Of a stretch of DNA of 64,000 nucleotides, positions 1 to 13,100 are shown one piece after another. A program made the position numbers and the translations under genes. Positions within the stretch are counted from its first letter, which is position 1; each line of letters begins with the position of its first letter. The stretch lies in NCBI GenBank assembly GCA_020635455.1, contig JACJZT010000004.1:1-64000 (forward strand), written 5' to 3'. The DNA is from Flavobacteriales bacterium (lineage in GTDB: Bacteria; Bacteroidota; Bacteroidia; NS11-12g; UBA9320). The notes under the pieces were generated by a model that saw only the letters and a program-made list of their open reading frames with translations, was not told where the DNA came from and searched no databases.

Positions 1-1130
1 TTCTCTTTACGGAATTTTAAATTACCAAGAGTGAATTTTTCAGTCTCAGGAGTGTTAATCAAAACCAACATGACCTGAAATAAAGGACTCCTGCTGGGAT
101 CACGTTCTTTAACTACAGTTTCTACTACTTTTTCAAAAGGCACTTCCTGGTTCTGATACGCGTCGGTGGTAATTTCTCTGTTTTTATCTAACAGGTCTGC
201 AAAAGAAATTTCAGGAATGAACTCAGTTCTGAAGGTAATGGTATTAACAAAAAAGCCAATCAAGTCTTCGAGTTCTTTCTGAGGCCTGTTTGCTATTGAG
301 GCACCGATGCTAATGTCACTTTGACCACTATAGTTATAGAGCAGAACATCCAGAGCGGATAGCAGACTCATATACAAGGTCGTACCATGTTTTCTGTTGA
401 GCTGATCAAGTTTTTCTTTAAGCCCCTTGCCAATTGTAAGCCTTGTCTTTGAACCATTGTGCTTCTGTATGGCCGGTCTTGGATAATCATAACTAAGATT
501 TAAGATTGCTGCATCTGTTAATTTTGATTTCCAATAATTTAATTTTTCCTGTAAGTTTTTTTCATCGAGATAAGTCCTTTGCCAGAATGAATAATCTGAA
601 TATTGAACTTTAAGCTCAGGTAAATGGCAAGGGCGCTTTTCAGTTTTGGAGTGGAATAATTCCATGACCTCTTTTACTAAAATAGATCCTGACCAAGCAT
701 CCGATGCTATGTGATGCATCACAAAAACCACAGTAGAAGTTTCCTTGTTTGGTGTTAAGGCAAGCACTCTTAACATAAAATCTGAACTTAAGTCAAAGGG
801 TCTTCTTATAAATGCCCTTATTAAATCCTCATTGCTAACTTCAGAATAATGCTCTTGACCAATAACTTGATCAATAGAGAAACCCTGAGCAGGAATACTT
901 TTTTGATAACCAATTCCTGATTCATCATAAAATACGGTTCTTAGCACTTTGTGCCTGTTAATGATTTCTTTAAGTGCAAATTCAAGGGCTTTTAAATTCA
1001 ACTTACCCTCAACATTTAGTATGATTGGAATATGATATTGCAGGCTACCTTCAAACTGATGTATAAACCATAATCTTTCCTGACTATAAGAGAGTCTTAC
1101 TCTTTCCGGTTCCGGATCTAATTTAATAAT
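1..1130 (-). other. NRPS-4 partial C domain (d6) at the window edge
   Basis: LCL-type C domain with HHIASDAWS and INTPE, cut before its end at position 1. The DAWS form and the QVMLVLINTPE-like ending match the C domains of Asp modules, which points to Asp for the next A domain. Confidence 0.85.
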
Positions 1131-4100
1131 TTTTGGTCGCTTATTATTCTCATCAATCGATTTTAAAAAAGCATCAAGTTCTGAAATTGTATTGTATTGA
1201 AACAGATCTTTGATTTGAACATCTAGATTCAAGTTTCTGAAAATTTCTGATCTTAATCGCATTGCCAGAATTGAATGTCCGCCCAACTCAAAGAAATTGT
1301 CTTCGATGCCTACTTTCTCAACTCCCAACAGACCCTGCCATATCTCCACCAGTTTTTGCTGTGTCTGGTTATGTGGTGCCACATAGCTTCCGCTTCTCTG
1401 ACCCTCTGCGTCCACCTCCGGTAAGGCCTTCTTATCCACCTTGCCATTGGGCGTAAGGGGGATGCTTTCCAACTCCACCCACCACTGCGGGATCATATAC
1501 TCCGGTAAGAGCTTCTCCAGTGCTTTTTGGATGTTCTCTTTCGTAGAACCCTTCTTCTTTACCACATAACCCACCAACCGGTTTGTGCCCGTTTGATCCT
1601 TTCTGCTCAGCACCACCGAGGCGGTGATCCGTCCCGTCTTTTCCAGTGCACTTTCGATCTCTCCAAGCTCAATGCGGTAGCCTCTTATCTTTACCTGATC
1701 GTCCAGTCGGCCCAGGTATTCGATCTCTCCTTCTTCCGTCCATCTGCCAAGGTCGCCGGTCTTGTAAAGCCTTGCTTCGGGATCTTCAGAAAACGGGTGA
1801 GTAATGAATTTTTCTTTTGTTAATTCCGGGTTGTTCAAATATCCTCTGCTCAAACCAGCTCCTCCCAGATATATTTCACCCGGTACTCCTACCGGCAACA
1901 ATTGCTGTAGGTTGTCAAGTATGTATGCCTCGCGGTTAGCCAATACCTTGCCTATGGGTATGTCTGTTTCAAAGTCCGTAGCGGTTATGTGATGGGTCAG
2001 TGAAAAGGTCGTGTTCTCCGTCGGACCATAGCCATTGATCAACTCGATCTCAGGGTATTTCTTCCTAAGTTTCGATATATGTGGAGGTGACAAGCGCTCC
2101 CCTCCTACCATGATCGTCTTCAGCGGCTTGAACAACTCAAGGTCTGTATCCACCAACTGGTTGAACCAACTTGAGGTAAACCACATCTTCGTAACCCAAT
2201 GTTCAAGAATGTCACTCTTTAAACGTGCATGGTTTAACAGGTTCTCTTCCCTGCTCAACACCAGTTTGCCCCCGTTTAGGAGCATTCCCCAGTATTCGAT
2301 CGTGCTTGCATCAAACGTTGGCGCTCCCGTGGAAAGTAAGGTGTCTGTCGTCTTAAAGGAGGTAAAACCTCCTCCTGTGGCAAGACTCACAACGTTGCGG
2401 TGTTCCACCACCACTCCCTTGGGTTGTCCTGTGGAGCCCGAGGTGTAGATCACATACGCTGCCGAGTCCGGGGCCGATCTTTGCTTTGGGTTCTCTGAGC
2501 TTTGTTTGCTTAAGTCCAGCTTATCTATGGCAATGGCTCCCTTTAACTTTAATCGGTTAATCGTATCTGTGTTGACTAAAAATGTATTTGATCCCGTGTC
2601 CTTTAGCATGTAGTCGATCCGCTGCTGTGGGTACTGAGGGTCGATCGGTACATACGCTCCTCCCGATTTGAGGATCCCAAGGATCGCTACGATCATCTCC
2701 ATGCCCCGTTCCATGCATAAGGGTACCAGTGTGTCTTTGGTAACTCCCTGCTTAATAAGGTAATGAGCCAGACGGTTGGAGCGCTCGTTGAGTTCTTCAT
2801 AACTCATCCTTTTTTGCTCGTAGATCAAAGCCGTCTGATTCGGGGTCTTTTTTACCTGCTGCTCAAACAACTCTACGATCGTTTTATCTTTTGGATAAGT
2901 GGTTTTGGTATTGTTGAAACTGTTAAGAAGTTTTAGCTCTTCGGCATTCATTATCTGAAGTTGATGAACCCCAGCGGAAGGCTTATCCAATAATTCATGG
3001 ACAACGTTAATAAAGTGGTCAGAAATTTTTTCAGTTTGCCTTTGTGTAAGTAAAAGAGAATTGAAACTAAAATTTAAATTTATAACATCCGAGCTTCCAA
3101 TAACAATGGTTAGAGGATAATTGGTATGCTCTGATTTTTTAAGGTTACTGATTCTAAGTGACCATTTTTTTGCCTTGACAACATCGCTTACCGGATAATT
3201 TTCAAATACCATCAATGTATCAAACAAATCATTTTTTTGTCCTGTAATTTCTTTTACATGACTCAAAGGGGTGTATTGGTATTTACGACTTTCAACTTGT
3301 TCCATCTGAAGCTTTTTCAACCATTCCACGGATTCGAGATCTTTTTCAATTTCAGACTTAAATACAAGGGTATTAATAAAAAGCCCAACCTTTCTTTCGA
3401 CATTTTTCATGGATTCAGGCCTTCCGGAAACGATCACACCATAGGTGATAAGATCACTTTGTAAATATTTATGTAATAAAATTGACCAAACTCCCTGCAT
3501 AAATGTATTGACCGTAATGTGTTGATCTGAAACAAAGTTTTGAATTCGCTTTGTAATTTCTTTATCAATCGATCGTTTAACCGAATTGTAGTTACCCAAA
3601 CCCATGTTTCTGTTATGACTTTCATTCACAAAGGGTAAAAGCGATGGCTTTTCAATTTCTTTAAGGTATTTCTTCCAGTGTTGTTCTGAATCCTTAACTT
3701 CCTTACCAACTATAAAGTCAACGTAATCCCGGAAGTTATCGCTGTCCTTTGTCAAAGGATAGGTATTTTCAGAATAATGATCATAAGCCTTAAGGAAAGA
3801 TTCCATTAAGATCTGAAATGACCAGCCATCCAGTAATATATGGTGAGATGTCAAGGTCATACGCGTCAACCCGGATCCAAGATCAAACAGACTTATTCTC
3901 ATCAATGGAGCCAGGCTCATATCGAAACCTTTTTCAATATCTTTATTCAAATAATCAGAAATAAAAGTTTCCTGATCCTCTTGATTCAGTTGACTTAAAT
4001 CCTCTTTATATATTGGCAGTGAGACTTTTTTGTAGACAACCTGAAAAGAATCGCTGAAAATTTTTGTAAAGAAACCGGTTCGAAGAATGCTGAAGGAATC

Positions 4101-7100
4101 TAATATATGGTCCCAACTTTTTTGAAAAACAGCAATGTCTAAATCTCTTATGTCACAATTCAACTGTTCAACATAGGAACCTGCATTGTTATTGTACAAT
4201 GAATGAAACAATAACCCTTCCTGAAGACCACTTAATGGATAGATATCTTCAATAAGATCTTTTATTATGCCCGAAGGTTTTTCAAGCTTTAAAAAGTTGT
4301 TAAACTCAGAAATGGAAATTTTATTATTTAGTCCGAAATCAGAAGGTGTATAGGATGTTCCATTCTTTTGATGATACTCAAGACTATACTCGACAAGTTG
4401 AGTAAGTTTGTTAATGTTTTCTTTGGCTAATTTCTCGATAACCTTTTCCGAATACTTTGATTTTACGAACGACCATCTGAAAACAAGTTCATTTTTTCGT
4501 ATGGCGGCATTGATCCAAATTTTATGATTCGGTTTGTTAACAAATTGAGTTTTTAAGCTTTTTAATTCATTTGATGAGTGTAATTCACCTTTCTGTACAG
4601 TGGTTTTGTCGACCTGACCAAGATAATTCAGTACCACATCCCATGGTTCCTTATTTTCAATTGAACTATCCTTTAGCAGAAATGCAGAAATCCCGTAACC
4701 AATGCCCTGGTTGGGAACATTCCTGATTTCTTCCTTAACATATTTAATAAGATCCTGATTGTCCAGCCCATTTAAATCTAAGGAAAGTGGATAATGAGTT
4801 GTAAACCAACCCACGGTTCTGCTTAAATCAATTTCTTCATTTATTCTTTCTCTGCCATGCGCTTCAAATCCAATATTTACCTTATGCTCTTCGGAATTCT
4901 CAGAAAGTACGAAAGCAAGAGAAGAAACCAAAACGTCCATTATCTTGCTTTTGTATACCGATGGTACGTTGCTTAACAATTGTTCTGTGATTTGAGAGGA
5001 TACTTTTACCTTGACCTCACTTATTGCATTTTGTGTGTCAAGAGTTACCTGTTCATTAAACCCTTTAAAACTCAATGGAAGGTAATTCTTCTCAATTTGT
5101 GCCCAGTACTCAATCTCCTTTTTAAAATCTTCCTTCCCTGCATAATTGCTCAGTACTTGTTGCCATTGTCTGTACGAATGTGTTTTAGGGCCAAGTTCAG
5201 GTACATTCAATTCATCAGAAATCTTAATAAGATGTTCAATATCCTGTATGATAATTCGCCAGGAAACCGCATCTATACATAAGTGATGAGCAAGTAAAAA
5301 AAGTCTGTTATATCGTTCGTTATCTGCGGTTTGAATGATGACAAACCTGAACACATCGCCATTCAGAAAATTTATTTTTGACTCATGTTTCGCTAGAATC
5401 TTTTCTAAAGTATTGTTTTTGTTAATCTTTTCAACAAATAAATCAGGAACTTCCTGAATGTATTCCTGCTGCCATTGATCTTTTTTATGTATGAACTTCA
5501 ATCGAAGTGCATCGTGATGTTTTATAAGGATTTCATGGATCTTCTTCCATGCATCAATTTGAATGGTTTTTCGAACTTTAAATAAAAAGCCTTGGTTAAG
5601 TTTAGGATTATTCTTTTCAAGGTACCATCTCTGGACAGGCATTAATCCGAAACTACCTTTCAATAAACCTTGCTCAGCTTGAATTTTTATTGCTCTTTCA
5701 TTCTTAGTATTCTGAAGATAATCCGCAAGACTCCTTATGGATTGATGCTTAAAAATATCTGCAACTTCAAGATCAATACCAACCTGTTTAGCTCTGCTTA
5801 CAATTTGAATGATCAGAATCGAATCACCTCCTAATTCAAAAAAATTATCCTTAACACTTAAGGTATTTTTCTTAAGCAGAGATTTCCATATTTCGGCAAG
5901 TTTAATTTCAATTTCATTCTCGGGTAATGCTTCAAAATGGCCAGTACTTTCGTAGTGAATGCTTGGCAAAGCTTTAAGGTCAATTTTTCCATTGACCGTT
6001 AACGGGAAGTCTTCAATTCCGATCCAAAAAGCAGGAATTAAATAATCCGGCAGGTACTTGCTCAGATAAAATTTAAGATCTTCGATCGCTGTATCTTTCG
6101 TATCAATATAATATGCAACAAGGTGCTTTATATTATTTTGATCGTCGCGAAGCAGGACTTTAACATCCTTAACCATTTCACTTTTTCGTATGGTCCATTC
6201 TATTTCCCCAAGTTCTACCCGATAACCTCTTATTTTTACCTGATTATCAATTCGTCCATTATAAATAAGATTGCCTTCTTCATCCCATTTTACTTTGTCA
6301 CCCGTTTTGTAAATTCTTGATCCTGACTCAAAAGGGTCAGGGATAAACACCTTATTCGTTAAATCTTCCTGATTCAGATAAGACTCGGCCAATCCTGTAC
6401 CACCTATATAAAGCTCACCCGGTATACCAATCGGCATAAGAGCCATATCCTTATCCAAAACATATAATTTTGTATTTGAGAAAGGTTTCCCTATTGGTAT
6501 ATTTTTATAATCCTTATTAAGTTGAACCTTATAAATTGTCTTACCAATAGTTGCCTCGGTCGGACCATAATGATTGTAGGTTTTTCCATGAAATTCAAAT
6601 TGCAACAGATGCTCTGCTATTTCGGGATCAAAAGGTTCTCCACCGAAAATAAAAACCTTTTGCGGAAGCACCTTTTGATTAGTCCTGGCATAACTTAACC
6701 ATAAGGATGGTACGATTTTAAAGCAGTCAATTTTATTTTCTTCTGTATATTTACTTAAGGCATCTGCATTTAAAATTAATTCTTCAGGAAGTACGTGTAA
6801 ACAGGAACCTAAAAACATTGATGAATACACCATTGCATGTCCGGCATCGAAAACAAGAGGTGAGAAAAAAGCAAAGGACTTGCATTCTTCGAGACCTGCA
6901 CTTTTTATTAACCCAAAACAATGATCTGCCAAAGCTTCCTGATTGACCAAAACTCCTTTTGGGCGGCCTGATGATCCGGAAGTATATATTGCATAAGCAG
7001 GGTCAGAGGATCTTACATCCAATTCCAATAGTTTCTCAGGTTTTTCAGAAATCTTTCCGATTTTAAAAGGATCGACAGATTTATAAATTTTAAAACAAGG

Positions 7101-10100
7101 TTTATCCAGATTGGTAATAATTATTTCAGCACCCGTGTCTTCTAAAATAAATTTAATTCTTTCATCCGGATAAGATGGATCTAATGGCACATAGGCTCCT
7201 CCTGCTTTAAGTATGGCAATAATTGAAATTATTAGTTCCTTGCTTCTGTTTAAACACAAAGGAACCAAACTTCTTTTATTAACACCTGCTTTAATTAAAT
7301 GTAAGGCTAAATTATCGGACAATTGGTCCAGTTCAGAATAGGTTAACATTTGTCCCTTATAGCTTAATGCTATGGAACCGGCAAATTTTCGTGCAGTTTC
7401 CCTAAAATGTTCTGCAATTGTTTTACCAGAAGGGTATTTCAAGCGACTTGTTCCAAATTTTCTTAGTGATCTTAGTTCTTCATCATTAAGAATTTGCATC
7501 TGAACAATAGATTGATATGGGTCTATTGAAATAATTTTTAGCAGCCGGTCAAAATGAGTAACCCATCGTTTTATAGTGTTGCTTTCAAATAATTCCTGCT
7601 TGTATTGAAAATTAAGTGACAATCCTGAACTATGCTCAATTACACTTAAAGTGAGGTCGTATTTGGTTGATACAAAGTTGGAGGACTCTCTTTTTAATTG
7701 AAGGTTTCCGAATTTGGATATTTTCTTTTCGGGGGTGTTCAGGTAAACAAAAAACACCTGGAAAAGTGGACTACGGCTTAAGTCACGGTCTTTGACCACC
7801 GCATCGATCACCTTCTCAAAAGGTACCTCCTGATGCTCATACGCCTCCATCGTCGTTTTGCGTACTCCCTCCAGCAACTCCTTAAAACTCTTTTGCTTAT
7901 CTACTTGCGTGCGGATGGCTAGCGTGTTGATGAAAAATCCGATCAGATCTTCCGTCTCCTTATGCTGTCTGCCTGCAATCGGTGTCCCTACACAAATGTC
8001 CTGCTGTGAGTTCGTGTATTTATGCAACAACACCGTAAAGGCCGAAAGCAGCGTCATAAACATCGTACTACCCGTCTGTGTGCTCAACTTCCTTAATCCC
8101 GCTGTCGTCTGTTGGTCCAGCTCAAATCGCTCCGACTTCCCCGTGGTGCCCTGCAGCTTCGGACGAAGCTTATCCGTCGGTAACTCCAATGGCGCTACTC
8201 CCTTGAGCTGTTCCCGCCAATACCTCAACTTCTTCTCCAATACCTCTCCGCTTACATACTTGCGCTGCCAGATCGAATAATCGCTGTACTGTACCTCCAG
8301 GGGCGCTAACTCCGCTTCCCTACCCTCGCATAGCGAATTGTACATCTCCGCTACCTCCTTCACCAAAATCGACGACGACCATCCGTCTGATGAAATGTGA
8401 TGCAAGGTCACCACTAGCCTGTGATGATCCTTGCTGTGTTCGATCAACAAACACCTCAGCATATAGTCTTTACTCAAGTCAAAGGGACGGCTGATCTCAC
8501 GGGAGATCTGTGCGCCTATACCCTCCTTCGTGTTTGAAGCTTTCGAACGGCTTAACTGCCAGCCCTCCCAAGGTAAGATCTGCTGATAACCCTGGCCGCC
8601 ATCCTCTACGATCACCGTGCGCAACGACTCATGACGCTGAAGAACTCCCTGTATCGATAAAACCAGCTTCTCTACCTCCAGAGTGCCCCTTAAGTTCAAT
8701 ACACTCGGTATGTGATACTGTACACTCCCCTCCAACTTGTCGATAAACCACAAGCGCTCCTGGGAATACGACAAGGGGATCCGTTTGGGACGTTTCGTCT
8801 TTTGGATCGGGGGTAAAAGTTCTTCCTCTCCCGAAAGTCTTGTCATCAATCCCGACATCGTTGGATAATCAAATACGTCTCCTATCGGAATTTCGGTCTT
8901 GAATTCCTTGCGGATAGCCGATATCAATCGTATAGCCAGTAAGGAGTGTCCGCCAAGTGCAAAAAAGTCATCTTCCATATGGATGCCCTCTACCTCCAGA
9001 ACCTCCTCCCATATACCTGCCATCCGCTGCTCTTCCTGAGTCTTCGGCAAGGTCTGTTGCAAGGACTTCTCCGCCTCCGGGGCCGGTAGCTTCTTGCGGT
9101 CGATCTTCCCGCTTGCAAGCATCGGAAACGAATCCAGCTCCACAACCCTCCCGGGTACCATGTACTCCGGTAGCTGTGCTCTCAAACGATCCAGCATGCG
9201 CGTGCGATCGTAACCCGATAGTGGAATTACATACGCTACCAGGATCTTTATTCCTTGTGAATCCTCCCTCACCTGTACACTCACCTGCTGCACCTCTGCT
9301 GTGCGTTCGATCTGACGCTCGATCTCCTGTGGCTCTATCCGATATCCACGGATCTTTACCTGATCGTCTGTCCTTCCCAAAAATTCAATGACCCCTTCTT
9401 CTGTATAGCGAACCCGGTCGCCCGTTGAATACAACAACCCGTTGCCTCCAATCGGGTCTTTTATAAACTTCTCTCGGGTCAGCTCCTCCTTGTTGAGGTA
9501 CCCTGAGCTCACCCCCCGTCCTCCTATGTACAACTCTCCGGGGACTCCGATCCCACTCAACGTCTTGCTTTCACTCAGCACGTAAACCACCGTGTTGCCA
9601 AAAGGGGCTCCTATGGGTACCGTCCTTGGATAGGCTCCCTCGCGGGGGACACGGTACAACAACTTGCCGATCGTCGTCTCCGTCGGGCCATAGTGGTTGA
9701 TCACCTCACAACTCCCTGAAAGGCCATAGATCCTCTCTACGATCCTGCCCGATAAGGCCTCCCCTCCAAAGATCAACTGACTTTTCGGAAGCAACATCTC
9801 CTCCCCTTCACTCAAAGCCTCCCAATGAGACGGTACGATCTTTAAACAATCGATCCCCTGCCTTGTAAAATACTCCCGTAGGTATACACTATCGCTGCTG
9901 CGGGTTTTGCTCATAACGTGCAAGGTACCCCCGCTCAAAAGCGATCCATATACTACCGTATTGCCCAAATCCGTCGCAATGCTCGATACCAAAGCATAGC
10001 TTTTGTTCTTGCTTATCGAAATTTTGTCCTCAAGTCCGCTTACATAATCCATCACCTGATCGTGCGTGATCTTCACTCCCTTCGGCTCGCCCGTGGTACC

Positions 10101-13100
10101 CGACGTGTAGATCACATACCCAAGATCCGAACCCTCAGGAACCTCCGGTAACGGTGTTGCAGAATACCTATCCACCTCCGAAGGGTCGATCACACGGATC
10201 CCTTCCATCGGATGATCAAGGGACTTACTTACCAAAACCTCCGCGCCGCTGTCCCCCAACATGGACCGTACCCTGCCCGATGGAAATTCCAGATCGATCG
10301 GTACATACGCACCACCGGCCTTCAATATACCCAGCATCCCTACCAGCATCTCTATGCCGCGATCCAGGTATAAACCCACCAGACTGCCACGACGTACTCC
10401 TGAGTCCCGCAATCCCCTGGCAAGCTTCGTCGACCATGCGTCGAGATCACCGTAACTCAGTGTCCGGTCCTCAAACACAACCGCAGGCTCTTTGGAACGT
10501 TCAACCGCCTGACGGCTAAAGGACGAAACGATCGTACTGCCCTGCGCTACTTCCACAACCGAACGGTTCCAACTGTCACTCAAAAGCTCCTGCTCCTGAT
10601 CTGACAACATCGAGATCGCTCCGATCTCCTGTTTCGGATCCTCCGTTACACGCTCCAGTATCGTGCGGTAATGCTCCAGCATCCTTGAGATCGTCTCCGC
10701 CTTGAATAGATCCGTCGAGTATTCGGCAGATAAGCGTAAACCTTTATTTGTAACTCTTATATGTACTGAAAGGTCAAATTTTGAAATGTTTGTTGAAAAT
10801 CCTGATTGGGATATTCCTGATTCTCCTATATTCAAAACTTCCGTTTCAGGTATATCGGTATAGATAAGCATAACCTGAAACAGAGGACTTCTGCTCGGAT
10901 CGCGGTCCAATACTACTGTGTCGACAACTTTTTCAAAAGGTACCTGTTGGTTATCGTATGCTTCAACAACGGTATTATTGGTTTGACTGAGCAACTCATT
11001 ATAAGAAACCTTAAAATCAACAAAATTTCTGAAAGTTAATGTATTAACAAAAAAGCCAATAAGTCCCTCGAGCTTTTCGGATGGCCGGTTGGCTACCGAA
11101 GCTCCTACACAAATGTCCATTTGACCACTATATTTAGCAAGTAAAACATTAAAAGCAGCTAATAAATGAGTGTATAGTGTTATTTGATTATTGGTGCTGA
11201 ATTTTTTTAAACTGCTAACAAAATTTCTTTCAAGGAGAATTCCTGTTGATGCCCCTTTCATAGTTCTTATCGGGGGCCTTGCAAAATCGTAAGGGAGATC
11301 GAGAATGGTCAGACCAAAGAGTTTTTGTTTCCAATAATCTAACTTACCTTTTAAAAACTCTTCAGTAAAATTCTTTCTTTGCCATAAAGCAAAGTCTCTA
11401 TATTGTAATTCAATATTTGGTAGTTCATATTTCTTATTCTTCAAGGCTGACTCGTAAACCAAATTGAATTCTTTGATAAGATGAGTCAAAGACCACGCAT
11501 CGGTGGCTATATGATGTACGACAAGTACTATATAGTGAAACTGCTCAGAAACAGAGATCATTGAAACCCTGATTGGAGCATCCTTACTTAAATCAAATGG
11601 CTTGAAAACAGCGTTATTGATCAGATAGTCTATCTCATTTTTAGTTTTCCCCTCTGCAATTGAATCAAAAATTTCAATTGGAAATTCAATTTTTTCATGA
11701 ACAACCTGCCTAACATCTCCATTGTTTAACTGCTTATAAGTAGTTCTGAGAATATCATGTCTATGAAAAATAATTCTCAGGCTTTCATCAACTGCTTTTA
11801 TGTTAATATTACCCTTGATGGTAATTATTTTAGGAAGATGAAATTGCAAACTCCCTTCCATTTTATCAATAAACCATATTCTTTCCTGACTAAAAGTTAA
11901 TGGAAATTCATTTGTATCAGTTTTATAATGAATTATTTCTGGAAGCTTTATCTCTTCTGATTTAGAAATAAAATCAGACAATCTTTTTATGGTTATGTTT
12001 TGAAACAGGTCCCTTAAGCTTACCTCTATATTAAATTCGAGTTTAATTTTTGATACCATTTTCATGGCTAAAAGCGAATGGCCGCCCAGCTCAAAGAAAT
12101 TATCTTCGATGCCGATCTTCTCTACCCCTAACAAGTCTTCCCAGATCTTTACCAGGGCCTCTTGCGTTGGGGTCTCTGCTTTAACATAGCTTCCGCTTTT
12201 CTGACCCTCTACGTCCACCTCCGGTAAGGCCTTCTTATCCACCTTGCCATTGGGCGTAAGGGGAATGCTTTCCAACTCCACCCACCACTGTGGGATCATA
12301 TACTCCGGTAAGAGCTTCTCCAGTGCTTTTTGGATGTTCTCTTTCGTAGAACCCTTCTTCTTTACCACATAGCCCACCAACCGGTTTGTGCCCGTTGGAT
12401 CCTTCTTTGCAAGCACCACCGAGGCGGTGATCCGTCCCGTCTTTTCCAGTGCACTTTCGATCTCTCCCAACTCAATGCGGTAGCCTCTGATCTTTACCTG
12501 ATCGTCTATTCTTCCTAAGTATTCGATCTCTCCTTCCTGCGTCCATCTAACTACGTCTCCTGTGCGATATTGACGGCCCTGCGGCGTTTGGATAAACTTC
12601 TCCTTTGTCAGTTCCGGTAAGTTCAAATACCCCTCTGCCAATCCCTTGCCTCCAATGTACAACTCTCCGGGTACCCCTATAGGAACTTCCATACCCCCGG
12701 GATCCTTTACATAAAACCTGCTGTTGGAAAAGGGTTTTCCAATGGGTATGGTCGAATAATTCCGGTCCGGATCGATCGTATGAATGGACTTCCCGATCGT
12801 TGCCTCCGTAGGTCCATAGTGATTGTATACCCTGCCTCCATAAGACCCTAAACGCTTCAATACTCCCGTCGTCAAACTCTCCCCCCCAAAGATCAGTACC
12901 TGCTCCGGCAATAAATTGACCCCCGAATCACTGTAAAAAGTCCACAATGTCGGAACGATCTTAATGCAATCTATGCCACGGGACTTTATGTATCTCCCCA
13001 GTTCCGGTGGAGACCCAAGCTGTTGGGCAGACAACACATGCAACTGCCCTCCCTGTATCAGAGAACTGAAGATCACCGCATGACCCGCATCAAATACAAG

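Noticed and set aside
7858..8280. A 140-codon plus-strand open frame that recurs at 14107, 20584, 51085, 54208 and 57316
   Set aside because: It is the antisense shadow of the six-fold condensation repeat; it recurs only because the minus-strand coding DNA is repeated and shows no domain features.
10225..10437. Short minus-strand frame of 70 codons (again at 22951)
   Set aside because: Out-of-frame within the Asp adenylation unit, and repeated only with it.
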